From NCBI RefSeq assembly GCF_000379945.1, contig NZ_KB904147.1, positions 1 to 64,000 of the forward strand: 64,000 nucleotides of DNA, read 5' to 3'. A program made the translations under genes and the position numbers. Source of the DNA: Porphyromonas macacae DSM 20710 = JCM 13914. GTDB lineage: Bacteria; Bacteroidota; Bacteroidia; Bacteroidales; Porphyromonadaceae. The notes under the pieces are model-generated. The model was not told the DNA's origin. It was given only the letters and a program-made list of their open reading frames with translations, and did not search any database. Each line of letters starts with the position of its first letter. Within the stretch, counting starts at the first letter, position 1. Below are positions 10,284-20,496 of the stretch, piece after piece.

Positions 10284-10620
10284 CGTATCCTGTTTTAACT
10301 AAAACCCGCTTATTACCTTGTTGAATATCTAAAAGCATAAAGACAGACAGATAACCGCACTTAAAAGCCGGATATCTTTCCCATAGATGAGGTCTGAAAA
10401 AAGCTCTTTGAGAAGCATTCTCATCGAATGAAAAAGTAAGATGAAACAGAAAGACAATAACCTTTAACAGGTATTGAATACATGGCCTTACGTCGAATTA
10501 ACATAAAAATAGTATCGTAATATATCTGATATAGGTTTTATTACTAAATTTATTAGAAAATAATGGAGCATTTATTACCCTGTTCATAAATTCTGTATAT
10601 TTTTTTATTTTACACGAATT

Positions 10621-13476
10621 ATGCAATCTATTGAAGTCTATGGTGCCAAAGTGCACAATCTGAAAAATATATCCGTAACCATTCCACGCTATTCTCTGAC
10701 GGTTATCACCGGTATGAGCGGTAGCGGGAAATCCAGTTTGGCGTTCGATACACTGTTTTCCGAAGGACAACGACGATATATAGACACATTCGGAGCCTAT
10801 GCTCGCGGATTTCTGGGCGGAGGGATGGAAAGACCCGATGTGGAAGAAATCAATGGATTAGGACCGGTTATTTCAATAGAACAAAAAACGACAAATCGCA
10901 ATCCCAGATCGACCGTCGGCACGGTAACCGAAATCTACGACTATTTCAGATTGCTTTATGCCCGTGCAGGAATTGCCTACTCCTGGAAAACAGGATTACC
11001 TATGGTCAAATATACCGAAACGGAAATTCTGGAAACCATCTGCAAACACTTCGATAAAAAGAAAGTGAGAATTATGGCTCCGGTCGTCAAGCAGCGAAAA
11101 GGACACTATAAGGAACTGTTCGAGCGTTTGAGAAAAAAAGGTTATCTGACAGTTAATGTAGACGGAGAAATACAGGAGATTGTCCACGGAATGAAACTGG
11201 ATCGTTACAAAATCCACAGCGTGGATGTACAGATCGACAAACTGACGGTTAACGAGGCAAACCGGACACGATTGGGCGAAAGCCTCCGCATGGCTATGCG
11301 TGAAGGCGACGGGGTTATGCTGGTGGCAGATATGGACACTGCCGAATCCCGTTTTTACAGCAGATCTCTGATGTGCCCCGAAACAGGTCTTTCGTACAGT
11401 GACCCTGCTCCACATAATTTTTCTTTCAACAACCCCAACGGATATTGTCATAAATGTAAAGGTTTAGGAGAAGTAAGCATCATCGACATAGACAGTATCA
11501 TCCCCAATAAAAAACTAAGTATCTATCAGGGAGGTATAGAACCTTTGGGACGCTATAAGAACTCTATGATCTTTTGGCAATTGGATGCTTTGTGCGAGAG
11601 TTACGGAAAATCGCTTAAAGATCCTATTGAAGAGTTGCCGGAAGAATTGATAGACGACATCATCAATGGCAGCTCTGAAAAGTTAATCCTGAAAGCAGAC
11701 AGTCTGGGGGGCAGTTCATTCCCATCCACATTCAATGGTATAGGAAACTATATCGTACAACTGGCAGAAAGCTCCGAATCCTCTGCAACAGCTGAGAAAT
11801 GGGCGCTGAAATTCATGAAAACGCAGCCATGCCCCGAGTGCAATGGATACCGGCTGAACAAAGAAGCGCTTCATTATCTCATCGATGGAAAAAATATCGG
11901 AGAAATAAGCCGATGGGATTTCAACAACCTGAGGGCATGGCTCGAAAACATAGAGCAAAGACTCAGCACAAAGCAGGCAGCCATAGCAACCGAAGTTCTG
12001 AAAGAAATACGCACGCGCATCGACTTTCTGCTGGATGTAGGATTGGGATATTTGACCATGAACAGAACAGCCGAAAGCCTTTCGGGAGGCGAAAGTCAAC
12101 GTATTCGATTAGCAACTCAAATCGGAGCCCAGTTGGTGGAAGTTTTATATATACTGGACGAACCGAGCATCGGGCTCCACCCTGTCGACAACATGCGTCT
12201 GCTGCACTCGCTGAAAAATCTCCGGAATATCGGCAATACGGTTATCGTAGTGGAGCATGACAGAGACATGATGCTCAATGCCGACTATCTGATCGATATG
12301 GGACCTGAAGCCGGAAGACTGGGAGGAGAAGTGGTATTTGCCGGTAATCCGAAAGAGTTAGACAAAGCAAAAACGCTGACGGCGGACTATCTTAATGATA
12401 TTAAGATGATTGCCGTACCGCAAACGAGAAGAAGAGGAAACGGAAAAACCCTTACATTGACAGGAGCCTCGGGAAATAATCTGAAGAACGTTACGCTAAA
12501 CATCCCGCTCGGCACATTTATCTGTGTAACAGGCGTTTCCGGAAGTGGAAAAAGCTCTCTGATAAACAACACTTTATATCCTGCAATCAGCCAAAAACTG
12601 TATAACTCATTACAGGACCCGCTTCCTTACTCGAGTTTATCCGGTCTTGAAAATATCGATAAAATCGTATCGATAGACCAATCGCCCATAGGACGTACAC
12701 CACGTAGCAACCCGGCCACTTATACCGGTCTTTTTACCGATATCAGAAATATTTTCGTTTCTCTGCCGGAGAGCAGGCAACGAGGATACAAACCGGGGCG
12801 TTTTTCTTTCAATGTAAAAGGCGGACGATGTGAAGAGTGTAAAGGAAACGGGTATAAAAAACTGGAAATGAATTTCCTTCCGGATGTATATACCCCCTGT
12901 GAAGTGTGCCGGGGAAAAAGATACAATCGTGAAACGTTGGAAGTTCGTTATAAAGGGAAATCCATTGCAGACATTCTGGATATGACAATCAACAAGGCGA
13001 TTGATTTTTTTGAGAATGTACCTGCAATTCTCAAGAAACTAACGGTTCTAAAAGAAGTCGGTTTAGGTTATATCAAATTGGGACAGCCTTCCAGCACCTT
13101 ATCCGGCGGTGAAAGCCAGAGAGTAAAACTTGCTTCGGAATTGAGTAAAAAAGATACCGGCAAAACTTTATATGTTCTGGATGAACCGACTACAGGTTTG
13201 CACTTCGAAGACATCCGCATGTTGCTCAAAATTCTGAACAGGCTTGTAGACAGAAACAATACGGTTATCGTAATCGAACACAATTTGGATGTAATCAAAT
13301 GTGCAGACCATATCATCGACATCGGACCGGAAGGAGGAGAAAAAGGCGGGAAAATTATTTTTAACGGAACGCCGGAAGAACTTATACACTGCACAAAAAG
13401 CCTGACAGCTCCTTTTGTAAAAGAAGAATTGGAAAGAATTCAAAAGTTGACTAATAATCGTGAAAAATATGAATAA
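10621..13476 (+). CDS. uvrA: UvrABC excinuclease subunit A
   Basis: A 951-residue DNA-damage recognition ATPase of nucleotide excision repair. It has two ABC modules: Walker A GMSGSGKSS near residue 32 and GVSGSGKSS near 640, with two LSGGESQR signatures. Zinc-binding cysteines are seen in CHKCKGLG, CPECNGYRL and CEECKGNGY. The first zinc motif is reduced (CPETG in place of CPxCG), which I recall as usual for Bacteroidota UvrA. The gene overlaps the following SWIM protein gene by 8 bp. Confidence 0.95.
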   Translation: MQSIEVYGAKVHNLKNISVTIPRYSLTVITGMSGSGKSSLAFDTLFSEGQRRYIDTFGAYARGFLGGGMERPDVEEINGLGPVISIEQKTTNRNPRSTVGTVTEIYDYFRLLYARAGIAYSWKTGLPMVKYTETEILETICKHFDKKKVRIMAPVVKQRKGHYKELFERLRKKGYLTVNVDGEIQEIVHGMKLDRYKIHSVDVQIDKLTVNEANRTRLGESLRMAMREGDGVMLVADMDTAESRFYSRSLMCPETGLSYSDPAPHNFSFNNPNGYCHKCKGLGEVSIIDIDSIIPNKKLSIYQGGIEPLGRYKNSMIFWQLDALCESYGKSLKDPIEELPEELIDDIINGSSEKLILKADSLGGSSFPSTFNGIGNYIVQLAESSESSATAEKWALKFMKTQPCPECNGYRLNKEALHYLIDGKNIGEISRWDFNNLRAWLENIEQRLSTKQAAIATEVLKEIRTRIDFLLDVGLGYLTMNRTAESLSGGESQRIRLATQIGAQLVEVLYILDEPSIGLHPVDNMRLLHSLKNLRNIGNTVIVVEHDRDMMLNADYLIDMGPEAGRLGGEVVFAGNPKELDKAKTLTADYLNDIKMIAVPQTRRRGNGKTLTLTGASGNNLKNVTLNIPLGTFICVTGVSGSGKSSLINNTLYPAISQKLYNSLQDPLPYSSLSGLENIDKIVSIDQSPIGRTPRSNPATYTGLFTDIRNIFVSLPESRQRGYKPGRFSFNVKGGRCEECKGNGYKKLEMNFLPDVYTPCEVCRGKRYNRETLEVRYKGKSIADILDMTINKAIDFFENVPAILKKLTVLKEVGLGYIKLGQPSSTLSGGESQRVKLASELSKKDTGKTLYVLDEPTTGLHFEDIRMLLKILNRLVDRNNTVIVIEHNLDVIKCADHIIDIGPEGGEKGGKIIFNGTPEELIHCTKSLTAPFVKEELERIQKLTNNREKYE

Positions 13477-14887
13477 AGAAAACAAACTATCGAACAAAAT
13501 CTGCCCCGATGGAATGACCATAGAGGAATGGCAGATAGCGCTAAGGCGAGAAAATGCCCTGGAATCGAAATTCGACGTTCAACACCTGGATGACAACCGT
13601 ATCTGGGGCGATTATATGGTTACAAGCAATAACGGCAGATATCGTGTGGCTTTCAGAGGCGTTTTGAGCGACAGGAACTTTTGCTCCTGTCTGGATTTCA
13701 GAACAAACGGATTGGGAACATGTAAACATCTGGAAGCCGTAACTCTCTATCTGCAAGAGCATGTAGACGGCTACCCTTGGGCCGGGATGCAGTATAGCCC
13801 GCCTTACTCATCCATATACGTAAGTTATAAAGGCGGACGATCTATTAAGTTCAGAATCGGAGAAACACAACAGAAAGATTTCTTGCGCCTGGCAGAGTAC
13901 TACTTTGACGAAAACTATATTTTGCCTGAAAACAAGTACGATTTGCTACCCGAAATTGTGTCGAGAGCACAAGCCATATCAAACACATTTCGCTGTTACG
14001 ACGATGTCTACGAGGTTGTGGAAAGCCAGCTGATAAAGAGAAAATGGGAAAAGCAGATTACAGATAAATATCCGGAGCATAGAGTTCCTCTGCTGCGTAC
14101 CACTCTTGAGTTGGCCGAGAATCACTCCATCACTCAAGAGCTGGAGTCCGAATTATATAAAATCATATTCAACGGTTTCGGCTTAATCGTTTCCCCGCCC
14201 GAACAATATTTTCCTTTATTCATCCTAAGACTGGCCGAAGTAATCCTTGCCCACTCATCGGGTAATAAATACGGCCTGATTATTCTTGAAAATGATGCAC
14301 ATGTGAAAGAATGGACAAGTTTCAAGAAATTTTTTCCCGGCATGGAAAATCAGGCCGAAATCATTACCGTATCCGAATTTACAAACCGGGTAACAGCCGG
14401 TTTAATGAGTGCGGAATTCGTTTATATAGACAAAGCAAATTGCCTGAAAGAATGGAGAGACCCTCTCTCAATGGGTATAAAAAGGATGTCCATAGATCAC
14501 CTTTATATGCACATAGAAACAATGGCCTATCTGACTCCTGTTCAGCTAAGTTCGATACTGCAACATATCAGTCCCTTTATCATCGGACCGTTTTACAAGT
14601 TCATACATACTTACAGACCTATATTCCCATTAAAAGACAACGGGTCTAACCTACCCCCGGAAACACGGCACACGATATTTCCGATTAACTCGGGTGTTAT
14701 AAAAAATATCGAACAGGTAGCTATACCTCACATATTAGGAATAAATAACATCATAAGTTCGATCGAGAAAAAGATTGAAAAAAGCCCGGATCAAAAAGTC
14801 CTTTCTTTATTTAAAAGTTTACAGGATGTTATCGAAGACCCCGCAGCTCTGGAAATCCTTAGAGAGAAACTGAGTTCTATTAAATAA
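13469..14887 (+). CDS. SWIM zinc-finger protein with a degenerate SNF2 ATPase lobe
   Basis: A protein of about 472 residues. Near residue 75 is a SWIM motif, FCSCLDF followed by TCKHLEA (CxC...CxH). SWIM fingers of this type in Bacteroidota usually precede a full SNF2 helicase. Here the later part only echoes the first helicase lobe: IDKANCLKEW stands where DEAQxxKN is expected, YLTPVQLSSIL where a TGTPxxNxL motif belongs, and ISPFIIGPFYKFIHTY resembles the LNPxxLGxxxxFxxxY block. Walker A and the second lobe are absent. ATP hydrolysis is therefore unlikely. The ATG at 13469 is preferred over a GTG at 13460. The gene lies between uvrA and uvrD (2-bp gap), which suggests co-expression with repair genes. 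Confidence 0.7.
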   Translation: MNKENKLSNKICPDGMTIEEWQIALRRENALESKFDVQHLDDNRIWGDYMVTSNNGRYRVAFRGVLSDRNFCSCLDFRTNGLGTCKHLEAVTLYLQEHVDGYPWAGMQYSPPYSSIYVSYKGGRSIKFRIGETQQKDFLRLAEYYFDENYILPENKYDLLPEIVSRAQAISNTFRCYDDVYEVVESQLIKRKWEKQITDKYPEHRVPLLRTTLELAENHSITQELESELYKIIFNGFGLIVSPPEQYFPLFILRLAEVILAHSSGNKYGLIILENDAHVKEWTSFKKFFPGMENQAEIITVSEFTNRVTAGLMSAEFVYIDKANCLKEWRDPLSMGIKRMSIDHLYMHIETMAYLTPVQLSSILQHISPFIIGPFYKFIHTYRPIFPLKDNGSNLPPETRHTIFPINSGVIKNIEQVAIPHILGINNIISSIEKKIEKSPDQKVLSLFKSLQDVIEDPAALEILREKLSSIK

Positions 14888-14889
14888 AA

Positions 14890-17235
14890 ATGAATACTTT
14901 TTACCCCTCATATATAGAAGAGTTAGACGAAGCACAAAAAGAAGCCGTCCTTTACGATGGAGGCCCTGCGCTGGTTATTGCAGGTGCAGGAAGCGGAAAG
15001 ACCCGTGTACTGGTGGCCAAGGTACTCCACTTAATAGATTTGGGGTATGCTCCCTCTCAAATAATGGCTCTGACCTTTACCAATAAAGCAGCCCGGGAAA
15101 TGAGGGCACGCATATATACCCATGCCGGAGCAGCAGCCCGCCAGGTCATGATGGGTACTTTCCACTCTGTTTTTTCACGAATATTGCGTACTTATGCCGA
15201 TCGTTTGGGGTATCAGGCATCATTCTCCATTTACGATACGACCGATAGTAAGAACCTGGTAAAAGCGATTATCAAAAGATTAGAACTTGACGATAAAACA
15301 TATAAACCGAATGTCGTAGCAAACCGGATTTCGAACGCGAAAAACAGGCTACTATCACCACAGGCTTACCTTTCGAATAAAGAAATTTCCATCTACAATA
15401 CGCAGTCTCATGTACCGCGTATCGGTGAAATCTACGTAATATATCAGGAGGAGTTGAAGAAAAACAATTCCATGGACTTTGACGACCTGTTATTTCAAAC
15501 CAATATTTTGCTCAGAGATCATCCGGACGTATTGCAGGAAGTTAAACGACACACAGGCTATTTGCTCATCGACGAATATCAGGATACGAACTTTGCTCAG
15601 TACATGATCGCACGCCAAATTATGGGTGAAACGGGAAATATCTTTGTGGTTGGAGACGATGCCCAAAGCATCTACTCTTTCAGGGGGGCAAACATCAGTA
15701 ACATCCTGACTTTTCAGCAAACATTCAAAGGAACGAAACTTTTCAAGCTGGAACAAAACTATCGCTCCACTCAAACGATCGTGCAAGTGGCAAATTCCCT
15801 GATCAGCCACAATGAAGCCCAAATACCGAAAGAAATCTATTCCGAAAATGAAACGGGGGAACTGATCCAAATACACGAAGCTCTGACAGCCGATGCAGAA
15901 GCGGAATGGGCTGCCGACTGCATCAAACGAGAAGCCGGTAAAGGTTTGCCTTTTTCCGAATGTACTGTTTTATACCGCACGAATGCCCAAAGTCGCATTA
16001 TCGAGCAGGAATTCAGGCGTATGCGTATCCCCTTCAGAATATACGGCGGACATGCTTTTTTCGACTATAAAGAGATAAAAGATGTTATCGCCTATCTGAA
16101 ACTCGCCGTAAACCCTTCTGACAACGAGGCTTACAGCAGGGTAATAAACTATCCGCGCAGGGGTATTGGCGATGTTACGATCAATCGATTAAAAGAAACT
16201 GCAACGAATCAAAACCGATCTCTTTACGAACAAACCTCCTCGGAAAACATTTCACAAGTTCCGGTAAATGCAGCTACAGCCAAAAAACTTACGGCATTTC
16301 ATGAACTGATTAGAAATTTTGTGGACAAGGCTTCCGAAGAGATCTCTTTCTCTGAAATAGCACGGAATATCATCTCGGAAAGTGGTGTGGCAGCAGATAT
16401 ATTGGGCGATAACACACCGGAGGGATTAAAACGTCAGGAAAATTTCAAGGAGTTACTTAACAGCATAGACGAATACCAGGTTAAGATAACAGAAAACGAG
16501 CAGGTGCCAAGCCTTCAGAATTATCTGTCGGAAGTGGCTTTGATGACGGATCAGGACACACAGCAGGCCGACCAAAAAGATGTTGTCACTTTAATGACAA
16601 TACATTCGGCCAAAGGGCTGGAATTCGACCATGTTTATATTTTAGGACTGGAAGAGCAATTATTCCCATCGGCTTTGTGCACGACGCCACCGGAATTGGA
16701 AGAGGAAAGACGTCTTTTCTATGTGGCTATAACCCGCGCAAGAAAAAAGTGCCGTATTTGTTATGCCAGACAACGGTATAGAAACGGTTCTTTGGAAATT
16801 ATGAGACCAAGCCGCTTCCTGGGAGAACTGAGTCCCACGCTAATCGAACGCACAAGAGACAGTATGATAGACCCGTACGGAACGATGCGAGGATCTCCGC
16901 ACAGCAGAAAACACGGAGATTTTCTACCAACAGATTTCCCTCAGGCAGCTTCGGACAAATACCTGCAAAATTTCGATAAAAAATCGCCCTCCAAAAGCCC
17001 CGGTCGTTCCGGGCAAAAAATACATGTAGGTACCAGAAGCGAGCATGACACGCTACGTTCGTATGACTCTATAGGCAGCTTGAATGTGGGAGATACCGTT
17101 ATGCACAATAAATTCGGGATAGGTACAATCAATGCTTTGGAGGGAGAAGGAGATAATGCGCGGGCAACAGTAAACTTCAATGAATACGGTATAAAGAAAA
17201 TGATGCTGAAGTTTGCAAAGCTCAGTAAATTATAA
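14890..17235 (+). CDS. pcrA: UvrD/PcrA-type ATP-dependent DNA helicase
   Basis: A 781-residue superfamily 1A 3'-5' helicase used in excision repair and in clearing proteins from DNA. Walker A is GAGSGKTR near residue 33, motif II is DEYQDTN, and VGDDAQSIYSFRGA and the later MTIHSAKGLEFDHVY are family hallmarks. The C-terminal Tudor-like domain (GDTVMHNKFGIGTI) that contacts RNA polymerase in PcrA/UvrD is present. The gene starts 2 bp after the SWIM protein gene, so uvrA, the SWIM gene and this helicase form one operon. Length is a little above the family's usual 720-750. Confidence 0.93.
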   Translation: MNTFYPSYIEELDEAQKEAVLYDGGPALVIAGAGSGKTRVLVAKVLHLIDLGYAPSQIMALTFTNKAAREMRARIYTHAGAAARQVMMGTFHSVFSRILRTYADRLGYQASFSIYDTTDSKNLVKAIIKRLELDDKTYKPNVVANRISNAKNRLLSPQAYLSNKEISIYNTQSHVPRIGEIYVIYQEELKKNNSMDFDDLLFQTNILLRDHPDVLQEVKRHTGYLLIDEYQDTNFAQYMIARQIMGETGNIFVVGDDAQSIYSFRGANISNILTFQQTFKGTKLFKLEQNYRSTQTIVQVANSLISHNEAQIPKEIYSENETGELIQIHEALTADAEAEWAADCIKREAGKGLPFSECTVLYRTNAQSRIIEQEFRRMRIPFRIYGGHAFFDYKEIKDVIAYLKLAVNPSDNEAYSRVINYPRRGIGDVTINRLKETATNQNRSLYEQTSSENISQVPVNAATAKKLTAFHELIRNFVDKASEEISFSEIARNIISESGVAADILGDNTPEGLKRQENFKELLNSIDEYQVKITENEQVPSLQNYLSEVALMTDQDTQQADQKDVVTLMTIHSAKGLEFDHVYILGLEEQLFPSALCTTPPELEEERRLFYVAITRARKKCRICYARQRYRNGSLEIMRPSRFLGELSPTLIERTRDSMIDPYGTMRGSPHSRKHGDFLPTDFPQAASDKYLQNFDKKSPSKSPGRSGQKIHVGTRSEHDTLRSYDSIGSLNVGDTVMHNKFGIGTINALEGEGDNARATVNFNEYGIKKMMLKFAKLSKL

Positions 17236-17289
17236 CGGACCTCAATAACAAAGATTTCCATTCGAAATCTCATCATACTGAATGAAACA

Positions 17290-17318
17290 GAGGCTGCCCG
17301 CAAAAAGTGAGCAGCCTC
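17290..17318. terminator. Terminator between convergent uvrD/pcrA and pepO
   Basis: An 8-bp perfect stem, GAGGCTGC (17290-17297) and GCAGCCTC (17311-17318). It lies between two convergent genes and could serve both, although no long T run follows in either direction. Confidence 0.55.
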
Positions 17319-17362
17319 TATCATATACTTAAATTAGAACTTATGCCTCGGAAAGGAATCAA

Positions 17363-19414
17363 TTACCAAATGACAACTCTTTCTTCCGGGGCAAGATACA
17401 TTTTATCTTCCGGCTGAATATTGAAAGCCTTATAAAAATCTTCAACATTTCTCAAGGTAGCATTCACACGCCACATTCCGAGACTGTGAACATCCAGTTT
17501 GGTTAAGCGGAGTATCTCTTCCTTTCGGATATTTTGTCCCCAAATCCTTGCATACGCAATATAGAATCTTTGAGCAGGCGTAAATCCGTCAATCGGTTCT
17601 ATTTCTTTGCCTTTCAGTGCATTTTGGAGTGCTGCATAGGAGATCAACAATCCACCCTGATCTGCAATATTTTCACCCAAAGTAAGCGCACCATCGGCAT
17701 GTACATCATCGGCTACGATAATCTGATTGAACTGATTAACCAGAACCTTGGTAGATTCTTCAAACTTCTTGCTATCCTCATCGGTCCACCAGTTATTCAG
17801 ATCGCCTTTCTTGTCGAAATTACGTCCCTGATCATCAAATCCGTGTGTCATCTCGTGACCGATAACCACACCGATAGCACCATAATTAACCGCATCATCG
17901 GCATCCACATTGAAGAACGGAGGTTGCAAAATACCGGCCGGGAAACAGATTTCATTCGTGCTGGGATTGTAATAGGCATTCACGGTCTGCGGGTTCATCA
18001 ACCATTCATCACGGTCTACTTTTTGACCAAGACGTTTGATGTTGTCTTCCTGCCAATAAGCCTTGGCTGCTTTGAGATTCTCTATGTAACTCTTGCCGGC
18101 GTCTATATCCATCGAAGAGAAGTCTCTCCAAGTGTCCGGATAACCTATCTTAACAACAAAACTGGCTAACTTCTCAAGAGCTTTCTCCTTAGTGGCACCG
18201 GTCATCCATGTCAAACTTTCGATGCGCTCCTTAAGAGCTACTTGCAGATTTCCAACGAGGTCTAACATACGTTGTTTGGCTTCGGGTGAAAAATATTTCT
18301 CCACATAAACTTTTCCGAGAGCCTGTCCCAAAATACCTTCCACAAGACCGACGCTACGCTCCCAACGTGGCTTCATTTCTTCCTGCCCTCTCAACCTCTT
18401 GCTGTAAAAATCAAAACTTGCCTGAGCAAAATCGTCACTCAAAAAACCGGTATTGTCGTCAATATAACTTGCCAGCAACCAGTCTTTCAACTCTTCGATA
18501 CCCACCTTCTTATACCAAACGGCAAATTCCTTAAAGAAATCGAGTTGGGCTACATTCAAACTGTCGAGTTTCAATTCCCGTTCATCAAAATAAAGCTTCC
18601 AGTCAAAATCGGCCTGCTTGTCGATCAACTCTGAAAGTTTAAGCATATTATAGTTACGGTATGTGTCGCGTAACTCCTGACTGCTATAAGAAAACTGAGC
18701 TAACTGTTTTTGAACTTTGAGATTGTTTTCCGCAACTCTCTTGGCCATGGCATCGTCATAACCGGCCATCTTCACGATTTTCTCTATATAAGCGGTATAG
18801 TCTTTCAATATACTCTCATTCTCCGGAGTCTTTTGAACGTAGTAATCACGATTTCCCAAACTTAAACCCGTTTGAGAAATATGAAATACATTCAAATCAC
18901 TGTTTTTTGCATCTGCATAAACATAAGATCCGAAAAGTGTACCGTATCCTTCGTTATCGCGATCCGCAGCATATTTTATGATTTCAACCTTATCTTTCAG
19001 CTCAGACAATTCTTTCAAATGATCCATAATGGGTTTAGCACCAAGTTGATTTCTGGTGGTACTGTCCATTGCCTGACGGTAGAGTACTGCAATACGATAC
19101 TCGTCAGTACCTTTTGAAAAGTCGGATTTTGCAAGATTTTCCACGATCTGATGAATACGAGCCGTGCTGGTATCTCTCAAAATATCGAAAGAGCCGAATC
19201 TGCTGTACGCCGGTTTAAGAGGGTTATTTTTAATCCAGTTGCCATTGGCATACATATAAAAGTCATCTTGTGGTCTGATGGTTGTATCCATAGCTGTCAA
19301 ATCTATGGCCGGAACAACCGTGCGGTCTGCCGTCTCTTTTTTTGCATTACCGCCACACGCTCCCAAAAGCAAAACAGCCCCCAGGGCAGATACAGTAAAG
19401 ATTGTTTTTTTCAT
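17363..19414 (-). CDS. pepO: M13-family zinc endopeptidase lipoprotein (PepO/neprilysin-like)
   Basis: A 683-residue metallopeptidase that cleaves oligopeptides, anchored outside the cytoplasm. The signal peptide ends in LLLGACGG, a lipobox. The catalytic zinc site is HEMTH at 520-524, with the third ligand in the downstream ENIADQGG motif. The N-terminal half is the usual M13 helical lid, and NAYYNPSTNEICFPAGILQPPFF is the family's substrate-binding block (seen here as two pieces, NAYYNPSTNEICF and PAGILQPPFF). The enzyme resembles PepO of Porphyromonas gingivalis, which processes endothelin precursor. It appears to be a single-gene transcript. Confidence 0.93.
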   Translation of the reverse strand: MKKTIFTVSALGAVLLLGACGGNAKKETADRTVVPAIDLTAMDTTIRPQDDFYMYANGNWIKNNPLKPAYSRFGSFDILRDTSTARIHQIVENLAKSDFSKGTDEYRIAVLYRQAMDSTTRNQLGAKPIMDHLKELSELKDKVEIIKYAADRDNEGYGTLFGSYVYADAKNSDLNVFHISQTGLSLGNRDYYVQKTPENESILKDYTAYIEKIVKMAGYDDAMAKRVAENNLKVQKQLAQFSYSSQELRDTYRNYNMLKLSELIDKQADFDWKLYFDERELKLDSLNVAQLDFFKEFAVWYKKVGIEELKDWLLASYIDDNTGFLSDDFAQASFDFYSKRLRGQEEMKPRWERSVGLVEGILGQALGKVYVEKYFSPEAKQRMLDLVGNLQVALKERIESLTWMTGATKEKALEKLASFVVKIGYPDTWRDFSSMDIDAGKSYIENLKAAKAYWQEDNIKRLGQKVDRDEWLMNPQTVNAYYNPSTNEICFPAGILQPPFFNVDADDAVNYGAIGVVIGHEMTHGFDDQGRNFDKKGDLNNWWTDEDSKKFEESTKVLVNQFNQIIVADDVHADGALTLGENIADQGGLLISYAALQNALKGKEIEPIDGFTPAQRFYIAYARIWGQNIRKEEILRLTKLDVHSLGMWRVNATLRNVEDFYKAFNIQPEDKMYLAPEERVVIW

Positions 19415-19474
19415 TGGTTTTATAGTTTGAAGTTAAACTCATCCGCCATCGGAAGAATGTGCGGACAGTCGCCA

Positions 19475-20380
19475 TTAAAAAAGTTTTTTCGGATATTCGC
19501 CCGCCTCTACCAATCGGTTCAGCTTTTCTACCACTCCGGGTCTGTCATCGGCATAAGTAACACCGAACCATTTGGAAGGAGTGTCCAATACTTTACAGGT
19601 AGCTGTTCCTTCGTTAATCAGATTATTCACCACCAACGGAATATAAAACTCTCCCTTAGGTTCGTCAATATGTTTTTTAAGGAAATCCACAAACATCCTT
19701 GTGCTGTGCTCGAAATAATCCGGAGTAAAGCCCCACATATTCATAGATACCGGTGTATTCTCCTCAAGATGTCGTTCACGTCCGTTCTCATCCTTGAAAC
19801 TGATTACACCCTCCTTATTCCTTTCGATTGCAGTACGCTCGACTACGCCGGTCAGGAATCCTTTCTCATTAACTTCGCAAACTCCGCGTGCCACGGTGCC
19901 GCTCTCGCTCAACGTATTGCCTACACGATACCCTACCATGCAGTATTCGTTTTTATGCCCTTCAAGCCTTTTCAATTCATTGGCCAGCACTTCAAAACTC
20001 TCCCGCCCGTAGAAATCGTCCGCATTGATTACGGCAAAAGGTTCATCGATCACACCCTCGGCCATCATCACGGCATGATTGGTTCCCCACGGCTTCTCAC
20101 GCCCCTCCGGGCAAACAAAACCTTCCGGAAGATTATCCAAGTCTTGAAAAACGATAGAAACAGGAATAAGGTCTTTATATTTAGAAACTATTTTATCAAG
20201 AAAATCTCTTTCGAAAGAACGTCTGATTACAAAAACGACACGACCAAATCCGCACCGGACAGCATCATAAATAGAATAGTCCATAATCGTTTCTCCGCTC
20301 GGCCCCACGCCATCCAATTGTTTAAGACTTCCGTAACGGCTACCCATACCGGCAGCCAACACATATAAAGTTGGTTTCAT
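19475..20380 (-). CDS. Sugar-phosphate nucleotidyltransferase family protein
   Basis: A 301-residue Rossmann-fold nucleotidyltransferase. It opens with TLYVLAAGMGSRYGSLKQLD, the nucleotide-binding loop of NTP transferases that make NDP-sugars. The metal-binding region reads AVINADDFYG. The C-terminal third lacks the hexapeptide repeats of GlmU- or RmlA-like enzymes. The substrate cannot be deduced; the family is common in Bacteroidota, often near sugar kinases. A -7 box sits upstream on the minus strand. Confidence 0.8.
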   Translation of the reverse strand: MKPTLYVLAAGMGSRYGSLKQLDGVGPSGETIMDYSIYDAVRCGFGRVVFVIRRSFERDFLDKIVSKYKDLIPVSIVFQDLDNLPEGFVCPEGREKPWGTNHAVMMAEGVIDEPFAVINADDFYGRESFEVLANELKRLEGHKNEYCMVGYRVGNTLSESGTVARGVCEVNEKGFLTGVVERTAIERNKEGVISFKDENGRERHLEENTPVSMNMWGFTPDYFEHSTRMFVDFLKKHIDEPKGEFYIPLVVNNLINEGTATCKVLDTPSKWFGVTYADDRPGVVEKLNRLVEAGEYPKKLF

Positions 20381-20422
20381 AATAATTTATTATTCTAAAT
20401 ATCAATGGATTCTAATTAGATA

Positions 20423-20430
20423 CAAAGATA
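20423..20430 (-). promoter_or_regulatory. -7 box (TATCTTTG on minus strand) for the nucleotidyltransferase gene
   Basis: The plus strand reads CAAAGATA, the complement of TAnnTTTG, 43 bp before the start codon at 20380. Confidence 0.5.
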
Positions 20431-20496
20431 ATTAATTGATATTTGTTTGTCTTAACCATATAAGATAAACATCCGAAACTTCAGGCTTTGAGGCTC

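Larger units (their letters stand above)
10059..10620. other. Intergenic stretch between hexosaminidase and uvrA
   Basis: It holds the hexosaminidase terminator, one copy of the dispersed palindromic element (10171-10283) and then about 330 bp of AT-rich DNA. In that last part I see no gene, RNA or clear promoter match apart from TATATTTT near 10594. Confidence 0.6.

Noticed and set aside
10621-13476. Idea that the uvrA gene is a UvrA2-type resistance paralogue
   Set aside because: The reduced first zinc motif raised the question, but the sequence follows the ordinary Bacteroidota UvrA pattern and it stands with uvrD, so a normal UvrA is the simpler call.
19151-20368. Long open frame (405 codons) on the plus strand opposite pepO and the nucleotidyltransferase gene
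   Set aside because: It spans two clearly real minus-strand genes and their gap. Its translation has no family features and is rich in Cys, His and Arg, as usual for shadow frames.
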